Shown here: positions 53,070 through 60,807 of the stretch, in pieces
Numbering within the stretch: the first letter of the stretch is position 1
How the letters are laid out: every line of letters begins with the position of its first letter
Assembly (NCBI GenBank): GCA_021786265.1
Contig: JAJYNP010000144.1
Location: 1-64,000 of the forward strand
Direction of reading: 5' to 3'
Source: Chloroflexota bacterium
Lineage (GTDB): Bacteria; Chloroflexota; Limnocylindria; Limnocylindrales; CSP1-4
DNA: 64,000 nucleotides
Notes under the pieces: model-generated
Seen by the model: the letters and a program-made list of their open reading frames with translations, nothing else
What the model was told of the DNA's origin: nothing
The model's database searches: none
Position numbers and translations under genes: made by a program

Positions 53070-53092
53070 TCGGAGTCAACCGGATAAGCAAA
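53070..53092 (-). repeat. Right terminal inverted repeat of the IS1595-type element
   Basis: This is the perfect inverted partner of 51254-51276. Candidate immunity gene D starts 24 bases beyond it. Confidence 0.85.
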
Positions 53093-53115
53093 ATGCCCAT
53101 AGAGGAGAGGCCGCC

Positions 53116-53670
53116 GTGCATGGGCCTGGCCATCAGGGAACTAGCCACGATCCTCCCGACACTCGCGATGTCGTTAACCCCGCCAGATTCCAGGCGTGGA
53201 CCGTCGCCTGGACCACGCTGTCGGCGGTCGGCCTGGTCGTCAGCCTCAGGAACATGGCCATATCCCCCGTGGGAGCCGCCGACCGATGGCAGGTCGGGGT
53301 CTACGGCCTGGTGCTCATTCTGGTCGCTTACCCGAGCCTGTACGTCGTCCTGTGGCGCGGCATGACAACGCTCGTGTTCGAGGCGGACGCCGTAGAGGCG
53401 CGCACGTGGTTCGCCACCTGGCGGGGGCGACCCTATCGCACGCTCAGACTCGCCCCCGACGCGGCGGTGATTCTGAGCGGGTACCGCACACTCACGATCC
53501 GCGGTGGTCCCGACGCCCTGCGTATGTCCGTCGTGTTCTGGCCCCAGGAAGAGCTGCGGCGGCTGCTCGCGCTGGCCGAGGCTCGAGACATCCCGGTCGA
53601 GTACGGCTGGAAGCCGCCCTTCCTGGGCGAGACGGGCACTCGCGACCGGGGCCGTCGCCCTCGACCATGA
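53116..53670 (+). CDS. Candidate immunity protein D, membrane protein
   Basis: This 184-residue member of the array family is the most diverged. It has TRDVVNPARFQAWTVAWTTL, two hydrophobic segments (about residues 30-48 and 58-85) and the ending IPVEYGWKPPFL without the usual Trp-Trp. It starts with GTG at 53116, six bases after GAGGAGAGG. An element boundary lies 24 bases upstream, so its original upstream partner (a tip, if the pattern holds) has been separated or lost. The 175 bases after it hold no gene. Confidence 0.66.
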   Translation: MHGPGHQGTSHDPPDTRDVVNPARFQAWTVAWTTLSAVGLVVSLRNMAISPVGAADRWQVGVYGLVLILVAYPSLYVVLWRGMTTLVFEADAVEARTWFATWRGRPYRTLRLAPDAAVILSGYRTLTIRGGPDALRMSVVFWPQEELRRLLALAEARDIPVEYGWKPPFLGETGTRDRGRRPRP

Positions 53671-53845
53671 CGTGGAGGCTCACGCGCAAGGGCGTCCGCT
53701 TCGCCTGCGAAGGGCGCTCGCGGCGTGCCCACCGAGGGCCGCCGGGTGGCGCGCGCGGTTGGGCGTCAGGCTGGCCTCATGTGTTGGGGTTCGACGTGCC
53801 CAGCGTACACGCCGGGCCGAAGAGAGCCCGCCCCTTGGTAGCGCC

Positions 53846-54478
53846 ATGACCGACACAGAACCCCGCGAGGCGATCGCGCAACTTCTCACCGAGATGGCCG
53901 AGATGCTCACAGGCGAGCATGCCTGGATCGCCACTCGCCTGCTGAACGTGGTTGGAGAACTCCGAGCGGCACCGTCCGGCGACCTCCCGGACTATCTGGT
54001 GCGGAAAGCGCGCAGGCTCAGAGAGGGGACGATGGGGAGCCTGTCCGACATCATTTTCGGGCAGTTCATCGACCGACGCTGGGTGCCCGATGAAGCGCGC
54101 GACCGGCGTTTTGCGGATCTGAGTCGCCAGCTGGCGACTCAGATGGCTCGTCTACCGGCGTCGCACCCCCCGGACTACTTCCTTGTCACCGATCGAGTGC
54201 GCGAGTGCTGGCTCGTGGAACCGCCGTCGTCCAACGGGAGTTCATGGACGGTCGAGGTCCAGCCTCCGGTCTGGATGGATGCCCACGCGACGACGGAGCA
54301 CGTGATGCTGCGCAGCCGAGGCGCTGGCGCATTGGACGCGAACGGTGCCGTCGAGGTTGAGATCCGTGCGTTGGCGACTGACGCATCGGCGCAGGGCGGA
54401 TTGGGTACTCGTCCAACGGTGGCATTGGGTGTCGGCCAGCTCCGCACGACCCGGGAGGCGGCCGGGGCGGCGCACTGA
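53846..54478 (+). CDS. Unknown soluble protein in the immunity array
   Basis: This 210-residue protein has no membrane segment. It starts MTDTEPREAIAQLLTEMAEM with a helical first half (AWIATRLLNVVGELR, YLVRKARRLREGTMGSLSD). The second half looks beta-rich, with DYFLVTDRVRECWLVEPPSS and WTVEVQPPVWMDAHATTEHV. I recognise no family and it does not share the motif of the membrane proteins around it. Its place between candidates D and C2 suggests either a separate type of immunity protein for a lost tip or an unrelated insertion. Confidence 0.6.
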   Translation: MTDTEPREAIAQLLTEMAEMLTGEHAWIATRLLNVVGELRAAPSGDLPDYLVRKARRLREGTMGSLSDIIFGQFIDRRWVPDEARDRRFADLSRQLATQMARLPASHPPDYFLVTDRVRECWLVEPPSSNGSSWTVEVQPPVWMDAHATTEHVMLRSRGAGALDANGAVEVEIRALATDASAQGGLGTRPTVALGVGQLRTTREAAGAAH

Positions 54479-54546
54479 GAACCTCGGGCGCACTCCGCTG
54501 ACCCGCGCTACCTTGTGGCCGAGTTCGTGACGTACGTGCTGATGCT

Positions 54547-55167
54547 ATGAGCGCCGATGATCACGAGAGTCAGGCGGTTGCGCTCGACGATCTTGGGAGG
54601 ATCAGCGACACCATGAGCGCAGGCCCCGCGCCCGCACCGATACGGACGATCCCAGCCGGCTGGGAGGTCGTGAACCCGCCGGTGGTGCAGGCCTGGCTGG
54701 CGGGGTGGTCAGTCGTGATGGGGTTCGGGACGTTGGTCGTTGGACGCGATCTGCTCAGGCCGATTGGCAGCCAAGCCTGGCAGGCCGCGTTGGTCGGCCT
54801 CGGTCTCCTCGCCTTCTGCTACGTCGCCCTTATCGTGATCTTCTGGCACGGGATGGCCACCTTCGTCTTCGGCCCCGACCGCATCCTCGAGCGCAGCTGG
54901 GTCGATCGCTTCCGGCGGCGGCCCTTCCGCGCCTTCCCACGCGAGTCGGGCCTGTCGCTCGTCTTCAGCGGCCACAGCGGCATCAGCCTGCGCACCCCCG
55001 ATGGCGTCCTGCATCGCACCGAGGGCCGCTACGTCCCGCCGTCCGCGCTGCGCCGGCTCATCGACGTGGCAACCCGGGAGGGCCTCCCCATCGAGTACCA
55101 GTGGACGCCCCACGTCCTGGCGGCGCGGGACACCCGCACCTGGTGGCAGCGGCTCATCGGGGGGTGA
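54547..55167 (+). CDS. Candidate immunity protein C2, membrane protein (intact copy)
   Basis: This intact counterpart of the broken gene at 50681-51237 encodes up to 206 residues: GWEVVNPPVVQAWLAGWSVVMG, two hydrophobic segments (about 45-65 and 75-100), then FVFGPDRILERSWVDRFRRRPF and the ending LPIEYQWTPHVL, DTRTWWQRLIGG. The start is uncertain. ATG 54547 has no clear ribosome site, while ATG 54613 follows GGGAGGA and is conserved in the other copy. From about 54850 on it is nearly identical to the broken copy, while the first halves have diverged, a pattern expected from gene conversion between array members. Confidence 0.66.
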   Translation: MSADDHESQAVALDDLGRISDTMSAGPAPAPIRTIPAGWEVVNPPVVQAWLAGWSVVMGFGTLVVGRDLLRPIGSQAWQAALVGLGLLAFCYVALIVIFWHGMATFVFGPDRILERSWVDRFRRRPFRAFPRESGLSLVFSGHSGISLRTPDGVLHRTEGRYVPPSALRRLIDVATREGLPIEYQWTPHVLAARDTRTWWQRLIGG

Positions 55168-55219
55168 GACGGCGACCCGGAGTTCCCAGCCCCACGTTCT
55201 TGCGAGTGAAGGAGTCCCG

Positions 55220-55750
55220 ATGCGGCGGCGAAACACCCTGATCCTGGTCGTGACCCTCGTCGCGGCGGTCGTCGTGCTCGTCTTCGATGTGGCGCTCCTC
55301 CGTGCCGGCGCGGACCCACGCGCGGCCCTGGTGCCGGTCGTGATCGTCGTCCTCGCCCTCCTGCAGCCGTTGCTGACGCGCGCCGTCGGTCGGCCCCGGT
55401 GGCTCGGAGGGGCGAGCGCACCATCCACCGACCACGCCGCCGGGCCGGTGGACCTGCCCCGCCCGGTGCACCTGCGCTGGCTCGCCGCCGCCGAGGGAGG
55501 CCGGCAGGCGCCACCCGTCGGGGGCCGCTACGAGGCGAGCGCTCGACGCCCCGATGACCCACCCGAGGTGCGTCTGCGGGTGGAGCTCCGCTTCGCCGGT
55601 GCCGATCGGACGGCGGCGGAGCTGCGCGTGCTGTCCGCCGACGCGACGCGGCCTGCGCCCCTGGAAGTCGAGGCCGGGGACCGGCTCCTGATCACCGAGG
55701 GGACGCGGGTGGTCGCGGACTGCGTCATCGCCGCGGTCCCGCGCGCCTGA
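55220..55750 (+). CDS. Membrane-anchored protein with NfeD/OB-like tail, unknown
   Basis: This 176-residue protein starts behind AAGGAG. Two adjacent hydrophobic helices (residues 6-28 and 36-52) are followed by a linker with VDLPRPVHLRWLAAAEGG. A C-terminal beta-rich part, including LEVEAGDRLLITEGTRVVADCVI, resembles in style the small OB-like domain of NfeD-type membrane proteins. That comparison is weak. It lies at the right edge of the accessory region, 52 bases after candidate C2, and converges with the aro operon. The gap 55751-55994 shows no gene and no clear terminator. Confidence 0.58.
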   Translation: MRRRNTLILVVTLVAAVVVLVFDVALLRAGADPRAALVPVVIVVLALLQPLLTRAVGRPRWLGGASAPSTDHAAGPVDLPRPVHLRWLAAAEGGRQAPPVGGRYEASARRPDDPPEVRLRVELRFAGADRTAAELRVLSADATRPAPLEVEAGDRLLITEGTRVVADCVIAAVPRA

Positions 55751-55994
55751 CGCCCTCGGCACGACCCTGCCGGGAACCAGGAGCGCAGCCGCCCTGCCAC
55801 CTCGGCGCGCGACCTTCGGTCACCTCATGCGTTCGCTCGTCCACGCCCGCACTGGCTCGTGGCCACCCCTTGGTCTGCCGGCCGCGACACCCCTCCACCA
55901 CGGAGTTCCGCGATTCACCAACCGGGGCGTAGCGTGACGCACGAGCCACGAAGTGTGCACCGACAGGGCGTGCCTGCTTCGTCGGGATGCCCTG

Positions 55995-56357
55995 TCAGGT
56001 ATCCGCGTCCCCCGGCTGCGCTGCGGCCGCGCCTCGGTCCGTCAGCTCGAGTCGCCGGGTCGCGAGGATGAGCCGCCGGTAGACCGCCAGCAGGTCGGCC
56101 TGCGGCAGCGGTCCCGGGTTCGCCATCGCGACCCGCAGCAGCACCTCGCGCTCCCGGTCCGCGTCGAGGACGGCCCGCCGCCCCGCCGCCGACTTCGCCG
56201 CCCCCACCTCGAGGCCCAGCCGGGCACGCTCGTTCAGGAGCCCCACGATGCGGCGGTCGAGCGCGTCGATCCGCCGGCGAAGGCGTCGAAGCTCGGTCGA
56301 GTCCGCGCCCGCAGGATGCATCCCCGTGGGCCGCCGGCCGCCACCGCCCTCAGGCAT
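55995..56357 (-). CDS. Chorismate mutase, AroQ class
   Basis: This 120-residue protein has the helical chorismate mutase fold of the AroQ class: LRRLRRRIDALDRRIVGLLNERARLGLEVGAAKS with the catalytic Arg and Lys positions, then DADREREVLLRV. It would convert chorismate to prephenate, the branch to Phe and Tyr. It is the last gene of the aro operon. ATG 56357 overlaps the aroQ stop by 8 bases; GTG 56366 is an alternative start. About 20 glycine-rich residues precede the fold. Its place in an operon with a Phe attenuator is logical. Confidence 0.85.
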   Translation of the reverse strand: MPEGGGGRRPTGMHPAGADSTELRRLRRRIDALDRRIVGLLNERARLGLEVGAAKSAAGRRAVLDADREREVLLRVAMANPGPLPQADLLAVYRRLILATRRLELTDRGAAAAQPGDADT

Positions 56358-56790
56358 CGGTCGCACCGAACCGGCGCGCCAGCGACTCGAGCGCCAGGTG
56401 ATAGCCGTGCGAGCCCCGACCGGCGAACGTCTCGACCGCGATGTCGTGGAGGAAGTTGACGTGCCGGAACGGCTCCCGGGTCCAGGGATCGGTCAGGTGG
56501 ACCTCGACGAACGGAAGCGCGATCGCCAGCAGCGCGTCCCGCAGCGCCACGCTGGTGTGCGTGTAGGCCGCCGCGTTCACGATCGCCGCGTCGAAGTCCC
56601 GCGCGTGGAGCCGGTCGATCAGGGCGCCCTCGTGGTTCGACTGGAAGAAGTCGATCTCGACCCCGAGCCGGCGCGCGTGCTCGGCCAGCGACGCGTGGAT
56701 CTCCGCGAGCGTCTCGGTCCCGTACAGCTGCGGCTGCCGGGTGCCGAGGAGGTCGAGGTTGGGCCCCTGCAGGACCAGGATCCGCGTCAT
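56350..56790 (-). CDS. aroQ: 3-Dehydroquinate dehydratase, type II
   Basis: This 146-residue enzyme dehydrates 3-dehydroquinate to 3-dehydroshikimate. It begins MTRILVLQGPNLDLLGTRQP, with the catalytic Tyr in QLYGTETL. IDFFQSNHEGALIDRLHA and IVNAAAYTHTSVALRDAL follow, and the catalytic His is in VEVHLTDPW. All are type II hallmarks. The ATG overlaps the stop of aroKB (56787-56790). The length is standard. Confidence 0.94.
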   Translation of the reverse strand: MTRILVLQGPNLDLLGTRQPQLYGTETLAEIHASLAEHARRLGVEIDFFQSNHEGALIDRLHARDFDAAIVNAAAYTHTSVALRDALLAIALPFVEVHLTDPWTREPFRHVNFLHDIAVETFAGRGSHGYHLALESLARRFGATDA

Positions 56791-58547
56791 CGGGGCGCGC
56801 CCGAGGTCGAGGCGGCGGGCGAGGCCGCGGAGCCTCGGCGGCGCGGCGAACGTGGCGCGCCCGAGGTCGAGGCGGCGATCCCTCCGGGCCCCGCGAGTGC
56901 AGCGGCGATCCCGGCCGACACCGCCTCGTCGGGCACATCCGTCTGGACGACCACGCCCGAGTCGGTCGGCAGCACCCAGCGGAGGCGGCCTCCCGCGTGC
57001 TTCTTGTCGCGCGCGAGGTGTGCCCGGACCTCCGGCTCCCCGACGCCGGGCGGTTCCTGCGCCAGCCCGGCCGTTGCCAGCAGCCGCTCGATCCGTGCCG
57101 CGCGCTCCGGAGGCGTGACGCCGACCGCCATCCCGACCGCGAGGGCGCCGCGCAGTCCATGGGCGACGGCCTCGCCGTGGAGGATGCGCCGGTACCCGGC
57201 CGCGGCCTCGATCGCGTGCCCGATCGAGTGGCCCAGGTTCAGGACCAGCCGCCCGGCCTGCTCGCGTTCGTCGGCGGCGACGATCTCGACCTTGGCCCAG
57301 GCGCACCGCTCGACCAGCTCGGCCACGGCGCCCGACTCGAACGCGCGCCGGGCACCCCTGGCGATCGAGGCGGCGTCCCGCTCGAGGAGCTCCAGGAGCC
57401 GCTCGTCGCCCAGCGCGCCGTACTTGATCGCCTCTCCGAGCGCGGCACGCCGCTGACGCACCGGCAGCGTGGCGAGCGTCGAGACGTCCACCACCACCGC
57501 GCGCGGCTGGTGGAACGCCCCGACCAGGTTCTTCCCCTCGGGGATGTCGATGGCCGTCTTGCCGCCGATGGCGGAGTCGATCTGCGCGACCAGCGTGGTG
57601 GGGACGTGCACCAGCGGCACCCCGCGCAGGTATGTGGCGGCGGCGAAGCCGGCCGCATCGCCCAGCGCCCCGCCGCCGATCGCCACCACCGGGTCACCGC
57701 GCTCGAGCCGTGCGGCCGCCATCGCGCGGACGAGCCGCGCGTACGCCGCGACGGTCTTCGCCGCCTCCCCGCCCGGCGCCAGGAGCGGCACGACCTCCAG
57801 GCCGGCGTTCGCGATCCCGGCCGCGAGACGCTCTCCGTGGAGCCGCCACGCGGCCGGCTCCGAGACGCACGCCACGCGGCGCGCGTCGAGCGCGGCGAGC
57901 GCCTCCAGCAGGCGGGGCAGCGCGTCGCCGTCGCCGATCGTCAGCCGGCCGATCACGGTGTCGGCGCGGAGCAGGGAGGTCCCTCGCGGCTCGGGCGACG
58001 CGAGCAGCTCCTCGAGGCGGCGCGCCACCGATCCGAGCGGTCCGGTGGCGTCGACCGTCTCGCCCGCCGCGTACCAGCGGGCCCGCCGGGCCAGCAGGTC
58101 CGACAGCATGGCCACGGGATCCCGGCCCGCGAGCAGCGGCCGCACCGGCCCGCCGCGGAGGCGGCGCAGCAGCACGCCCGGCGGCGCAGATAGGGTGACG
58201 ACGCGGCGCCCCCGGAAGAGCAGCCAGCGGTTGCGGGGGTCGACGACGGCGCCACCGCCGATTGCGATGATGCGCTCGATCGGTGCGGCCCCGCCAGGCG
58301 CAGCCCCGCCGGGCGCAGCCCTGTCGCCCTGCCGCGGTCGCGCCGGCCCCAGCCGCTCGATCGCCGCGCGTTCGCGGGCGCGGAACCCCGCCTCACCCTC
58401 CGTCTCGAAGATGGCGGAGATCGGCCGGCCGGCAGCCGTCTCGATCGCACGATCGAGGTCGAGGAACGGCGCGCCGTGCCGCGCGGCGACCAGCTGCCCT
58501 ACCGCGCTCTTGCCGCTCCCGGGCGGCCCCGCCAGCACGAGATCCAC
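56787..58547 (-). CDS. aroKB: Fusion of shikimate kinase and 3-dehydroquinate synthase
   Basis: The 586-residue protein joins two pathway steps that are not consecutive. Residues 1-190 are shikimate kinase: P-loop AGPPGSGKSAVG (about 6-17), FLDLDRAIE, FRARERAAI and GGGAVVDPRN. Residues about 200-560 are 3-dehydroquinate synthase: VVAIGGGALGDAAGFAAATY, HVPTTLVAQIDSAIGGKTAID and the metal-site region with GHAIEAAAGYRRILHGEAVAHG. A C-terminal tail of 30 residues contains AASTSGAPR twice, from a DNA repeat at 56794-56817 and 56854-56877. The start at 58547 is the first codon of the P-loop strand. It overlaps aroQ downstream. Confidence 0.93.
   Translation of the reverse strand: MDLVLAGPPGSGKSAVGQLVAARHGAPFLDLDRAIETAAGRPISAIFETEGEAGFRARERAAIERLGPARPRQGDRAAPGGAAPGGAAPIERIIAIGGGAVVDPRNRWLLFRGRRVVTLSAPPGVLLRRLRGGPVRPLLAGRDPVAMLSDLLARRARWYAAGETVDATGPLGSVARRLEELLASPEPRGTSLLRADTVIGRLTIGDGDALPRLLEALAALDARRVACVSEPAAWRLHGERLAAGIANAGLEVVPLLAPGGEAAKTVAAYARLVRAMAAARLERGDPVVAIGGGALGDAAGFAAATYLRGVPLVHVPTTLVAQIDSAIGGKTAIDIPEGKNLVGAFHQPRAVVVDVSTLATLPVRQRRAALGEAIKYGALGDERLLELLERDAASIARGARRAFESGAVAELVERCAWAKVEIVAADEREQAGRLVLNLGHSIGHAIEAAAGYRRILHGEAVAHGLRGALAVGMAVGVTPPERAARIERLLATAGLAQEPPGVGEPEVRAHLARDKKHAGGRLRWVLPTDSGVVVQTDVPDEAVSAGIAAALAGPGGIAASTSGAPRSPRRRGSAASPAASTSGAPR
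56794..56877. repeat. 24-bp direct repeat in the 3' end of aroKB
   Basis: GGCGCGCCCGAGGTCGAGGC and the next four bases occur at 56794-56817 and again at 56854-56877, 60 bases apart. They encode the repeated C-terminal AASTSGAPR of the AroKB protein. This looks like slippage in a low-constraint tail. Confidence 0.8.
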
Positions 58548-58556
58548 GTCGGTCGC

Positions 58557-59903
58557 CTAGTCGTCGCCGCCGGAGGCGGCCTCGCCGGTCACCCCCATAG
58601 CCGTGGCGCCGCCGGTCGCGCCGGCCTCGTCGCCCGCGCCGGCCTCGTCGCCCGCGCCTGCCACGTCGGTCATCGCGAGCGTCCGCTCCAGGTACCGGCG
58701 CAGGTTGTCCCGCACCTCGTCGAGCGAATCGCCGCCGAACTTCTCGAGCACGGCGTCCGCGAGCACGAGCAGCACCATGGCCTCACCGATGACGCCCGCC
58801 GCCGGCACCACGCTGATGTCGCTGCGCTCGTAGTGGGCGGTCGCCACGGCCTCCCCGGTCCTCAGGTCGGCGGAGGGGAGCGGGCGGGCGAGCGTGGAGA
58901 TCGGCTTCACGGCGCCCCGCACCACGAGCGGCTCCCCGTTGGTGATGCCGCCGGTCAGACCGCCCGCGCGGTTGGTGGCGTGCAGCCATCGTCGTACCGG
59001 TCCGGCGAAGCCGGGGGAGGGTGGCGCCTCCGGGTCGATGTCGACGCCGGTCACGACATCGTGCACCTCGGAGCCAAAGCGCTTCGTCTGCTCGAACCCG
59101 AGCCCGAACTCGACGCCCTTGACGGATTGGATCGAGCAGACCGCCCCCGCCAGCCTGGCATCCAGCCGGCGGTCCCAGTGGACGTGGCTGCCCAACCCGA
59201 CCGGCACGCCGCGTGCGACCACCTCGAACACGCCGCCGACGGTGTCTCCGCGCGAGCGCGCCTCGTCGACGCGGCCGATCATCGCCGCCTCGCCGTCCGG
59301 GTCGGGGCAGCGCAACGGGCTCGACTCGGACTCCTCACGCGTTCGGGTCGCGCGTGCCGGGTCCATCGCGACGCCCCCGACCTCTGCGGTGAAGCTCCAC
59401 ACGTCGATCCCGAGTTCCCGCAGGAAGGCCCGGCAGACCGCTCCGGCGGCCACCCGCATGGTGGTCTCCCGGGCACTCGCGCGTTCAAGGATGTCGCGGA
59501 CATCGGTCGCGCCGTACTTGAGCGCCCCCGCCAGGTCGGCGTGGCCGGGCCGCACCCGCGTCACCGGCATGGCGCGCCGGTTCCCCGACCCGGCGAGCTC
59601 CGCCGCCTCGCCCTCGGTCAGTGCCTCCACCTGCATGACCCGTGTCCAGTTCTCCCAGTCGCGGTTCCGGACCAGCAGCAGCACCGGCGATCCGAGCGTC
59701 CGTCCGTGCCGCACGCCGCCCAGGATCTCCGCGCGGTCCTGCTCGATCCGCATGCGCGCGCCCCGGCCGTAGCCGCGCTGCCGGCGGGCCAGATCCTCCG
59801 CGATCGCGTCGGAGGAGACGGGGATGCCCGCCGGGAGCCCCTCCAGGACCGCGCCGAGCCCCGGGCCGTGCGACTCTCCCGCGGTCAGGAACCGGAACGG
59901 CAT
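58557..59903 (-). CDS. aroC: Chorismate synthase
   Basis: This 448-residue FMN-dependent enzyme forms chorismate from EPSP. It starts MPFRFLTAGESHGPGLGAVL and contains RRQRGYGRGARMRIEQD, EILGGVRHGRTLGSPVLL, AGALKYGATDVRDILERASARET and GGITNGEPLVVRGAVKPIST, all signatures of the family. It is longer than usual (about 360-400 residues). The excess includes a C-terminal tail with Gly-Ala repeats (GAGDEAGAGDEAGATGG), due to a short DNA repeat near 58615-58660. It lies 28 bases after aroE. Confidence 0.95.
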   Translation of the reverse strand: MPFRFLTAGESHGPGLGAVLEGLPAGIPVSSDAIAEDLARRQRGYGRGARMRIEQDRAEILGGVRHGRTLGSPVLLLVRNRDWENWTRVMQVEALTEGEAAELAGSGNRRAMPVTRVRPGHADLAGALKYGATDVRDILERASARETTMRVAAGAVCRAFLRELGIDVWSFTAEVGGVAMDPARATRTREESESSPLRCPDPDGEAAMIGRVDEARSRGDTVGGVFEVVARGVPVGLGSHVHWDRRLDARLAGAVCSIQSVKGVEFGLGFEQTKRFGSEVHDVVTGVDIDPEAPPSPGFAGPVRRWLHATNRAGGLTGGITNGEPLVVRGAVKPISTLARPLPSADLRTGEAVATAHYERSDISVVPAAGVIGEAMVLLVLADAVLEKFGGDSLDEVRDNLRRYLERTLAMTDVAGAGDEAGAGDEAGATGGATAMGVTGEAASGGDD

Positions 59904-59931
59904 GCTGTCCCCGTGGGCCGTGAGCGGCCGA

Positions 59932-60807
59932 TCAGGCCAGCTCGCCGGCGGACGAGTCCGTGCCGGCCTCGCGGGCCTCGGCCAGCTTCTGGCGCATCAC
60001 CTCGACCGGTGCCTGCTGCCCGGTCCACAGCTGGAACGCGTCCACGCCCTGCTGGAGCAGCATCATCTCGCCGTTCATCAGCCCCGCCGCCCCGGCCGCC
60101 TTCGCGTCGCGCAGGAGCCGGGTCTCCGGCGGGTTGTAGATCATGTCCATCACGAGCAGGTCGGGCGGGAGCAGCTCGCCGGGGATGGGTGACTCGTCCG
60201 ACGCGAGCCCCACCGACGTCGCGTTGATCAGCACCTTGGTCCGCGACAGCTCGGATTCGATCACCGACTCGTGCCACGGCATCGCGCGCAGCTCCATGTG
60301 CGCGGCGCTGCGGCCGAAGTGCTTGACCAGCCCCTCCGCGCGGTGCAGGTGGCGGTTGAACACCACGACACGCTGGAAGCCCATCGTGATCAGGGCGTGC
60401 ACGGCGGCACGCGCGCCGCCGCCCGCGCCGAGCACGACGGCCGCGCGCGGCATCTTCTGCTTGCCTACCAGCACGTCGAGCGAGACGCGGAACGCGTCGA
60501 CATCCGTGTTGTGGCCGATCAGCCGCTTCCCCTCGCGGGTGATGCAGTTCACCGCCCCGGTCGCAGCCGCGTCGTCGCTCTTGCGGTCCACGAACGTGGC
60601 GGCGCGTTCCTTGTGCGGGATCGTGACGTTGGCCCCGAGGTAGTCGTCGGCCCGCAGCCCTTCGATGGTCTCCTGGAGTGCGGGAGTGGGCGTGTCGAGC
60701 AGCTCGTACCGGGCGTCGATCCCGAGCGCGTCGAACGCGGCCTGCTGCATCTGCGCCGAGAACGAGTGGGCGACCGGGTGGCCGATGAGGACGACTCGCT
60801 TGGTCAT
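59932..60807 (-). CDS. aroE: Shikimate dehydrogenase
   Basis: This 291-residue NADPH-dependent enzyme reduces 3-dehydroshikimate. GHPVAHSFSAQMQQAAFDAL is the substrate-binding start, GANVTIPHKERA carries the catalytic Lys (about residue 68), VVLGAGGGARAAVHAL is the dinucleotide motif and MNGEMMLLQQGVDAFQLWTG is the conserved end. It overlaps aroA by ATGA (60804-60807). Confidence 0.94.
   Translation of the reverse strand: MTKRVVLIGHPVAHSFSAQMQQAAFDALGIDARYELLDTPTPALQETIEGLRADDYLGANVTIPHKERAATFVDRKSDDAAATGAVNCITREGKRLIGHNTDVDAFRVSLDVLVGKQKMPRAAVVLGAGGGARAAVHALITMGFQRVVVFNRHLHRAEGLVKHFGRSAAHMELRAMPWHESVIESELSRTKVLINATSVGLASDESPIPGELLPPDLLVMDMIYNPPETRLLRDAKAAGAAGLMNGEMMLLQQGVDAFQLWTGQQAPVEVMRQKLAEAREAGTDSSAGELA

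Larger units (their letters stand above)
51254..53092. mobile_element. IS1595-type insertion element with two passenger genes
   Basis: A 1.84-kb unit is bounded by perfect 23-base inverted repeats: 51254-51276, beginning TTTGCTTATCCGG, and 53070-53092, ending CCGGATAAGCAAA. It contains a transposase gene on the minus strand and two small plus-strand genes that are not transposition genes. IS1595 members with passenger genes are known. No target-site duplication is visible: the flanking eight bases are ACAGACCA and ATGCCCAT. The element separates the frameshifted C gene from candidate D inside the immunity array. Confidence 0.78.

Noticed and set aside
51246..53100. Target-site duplication around the IS1595-type element
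   Set aside because: The eight bases on each side (ACAGACCA and ATGCCCAT) do not match.
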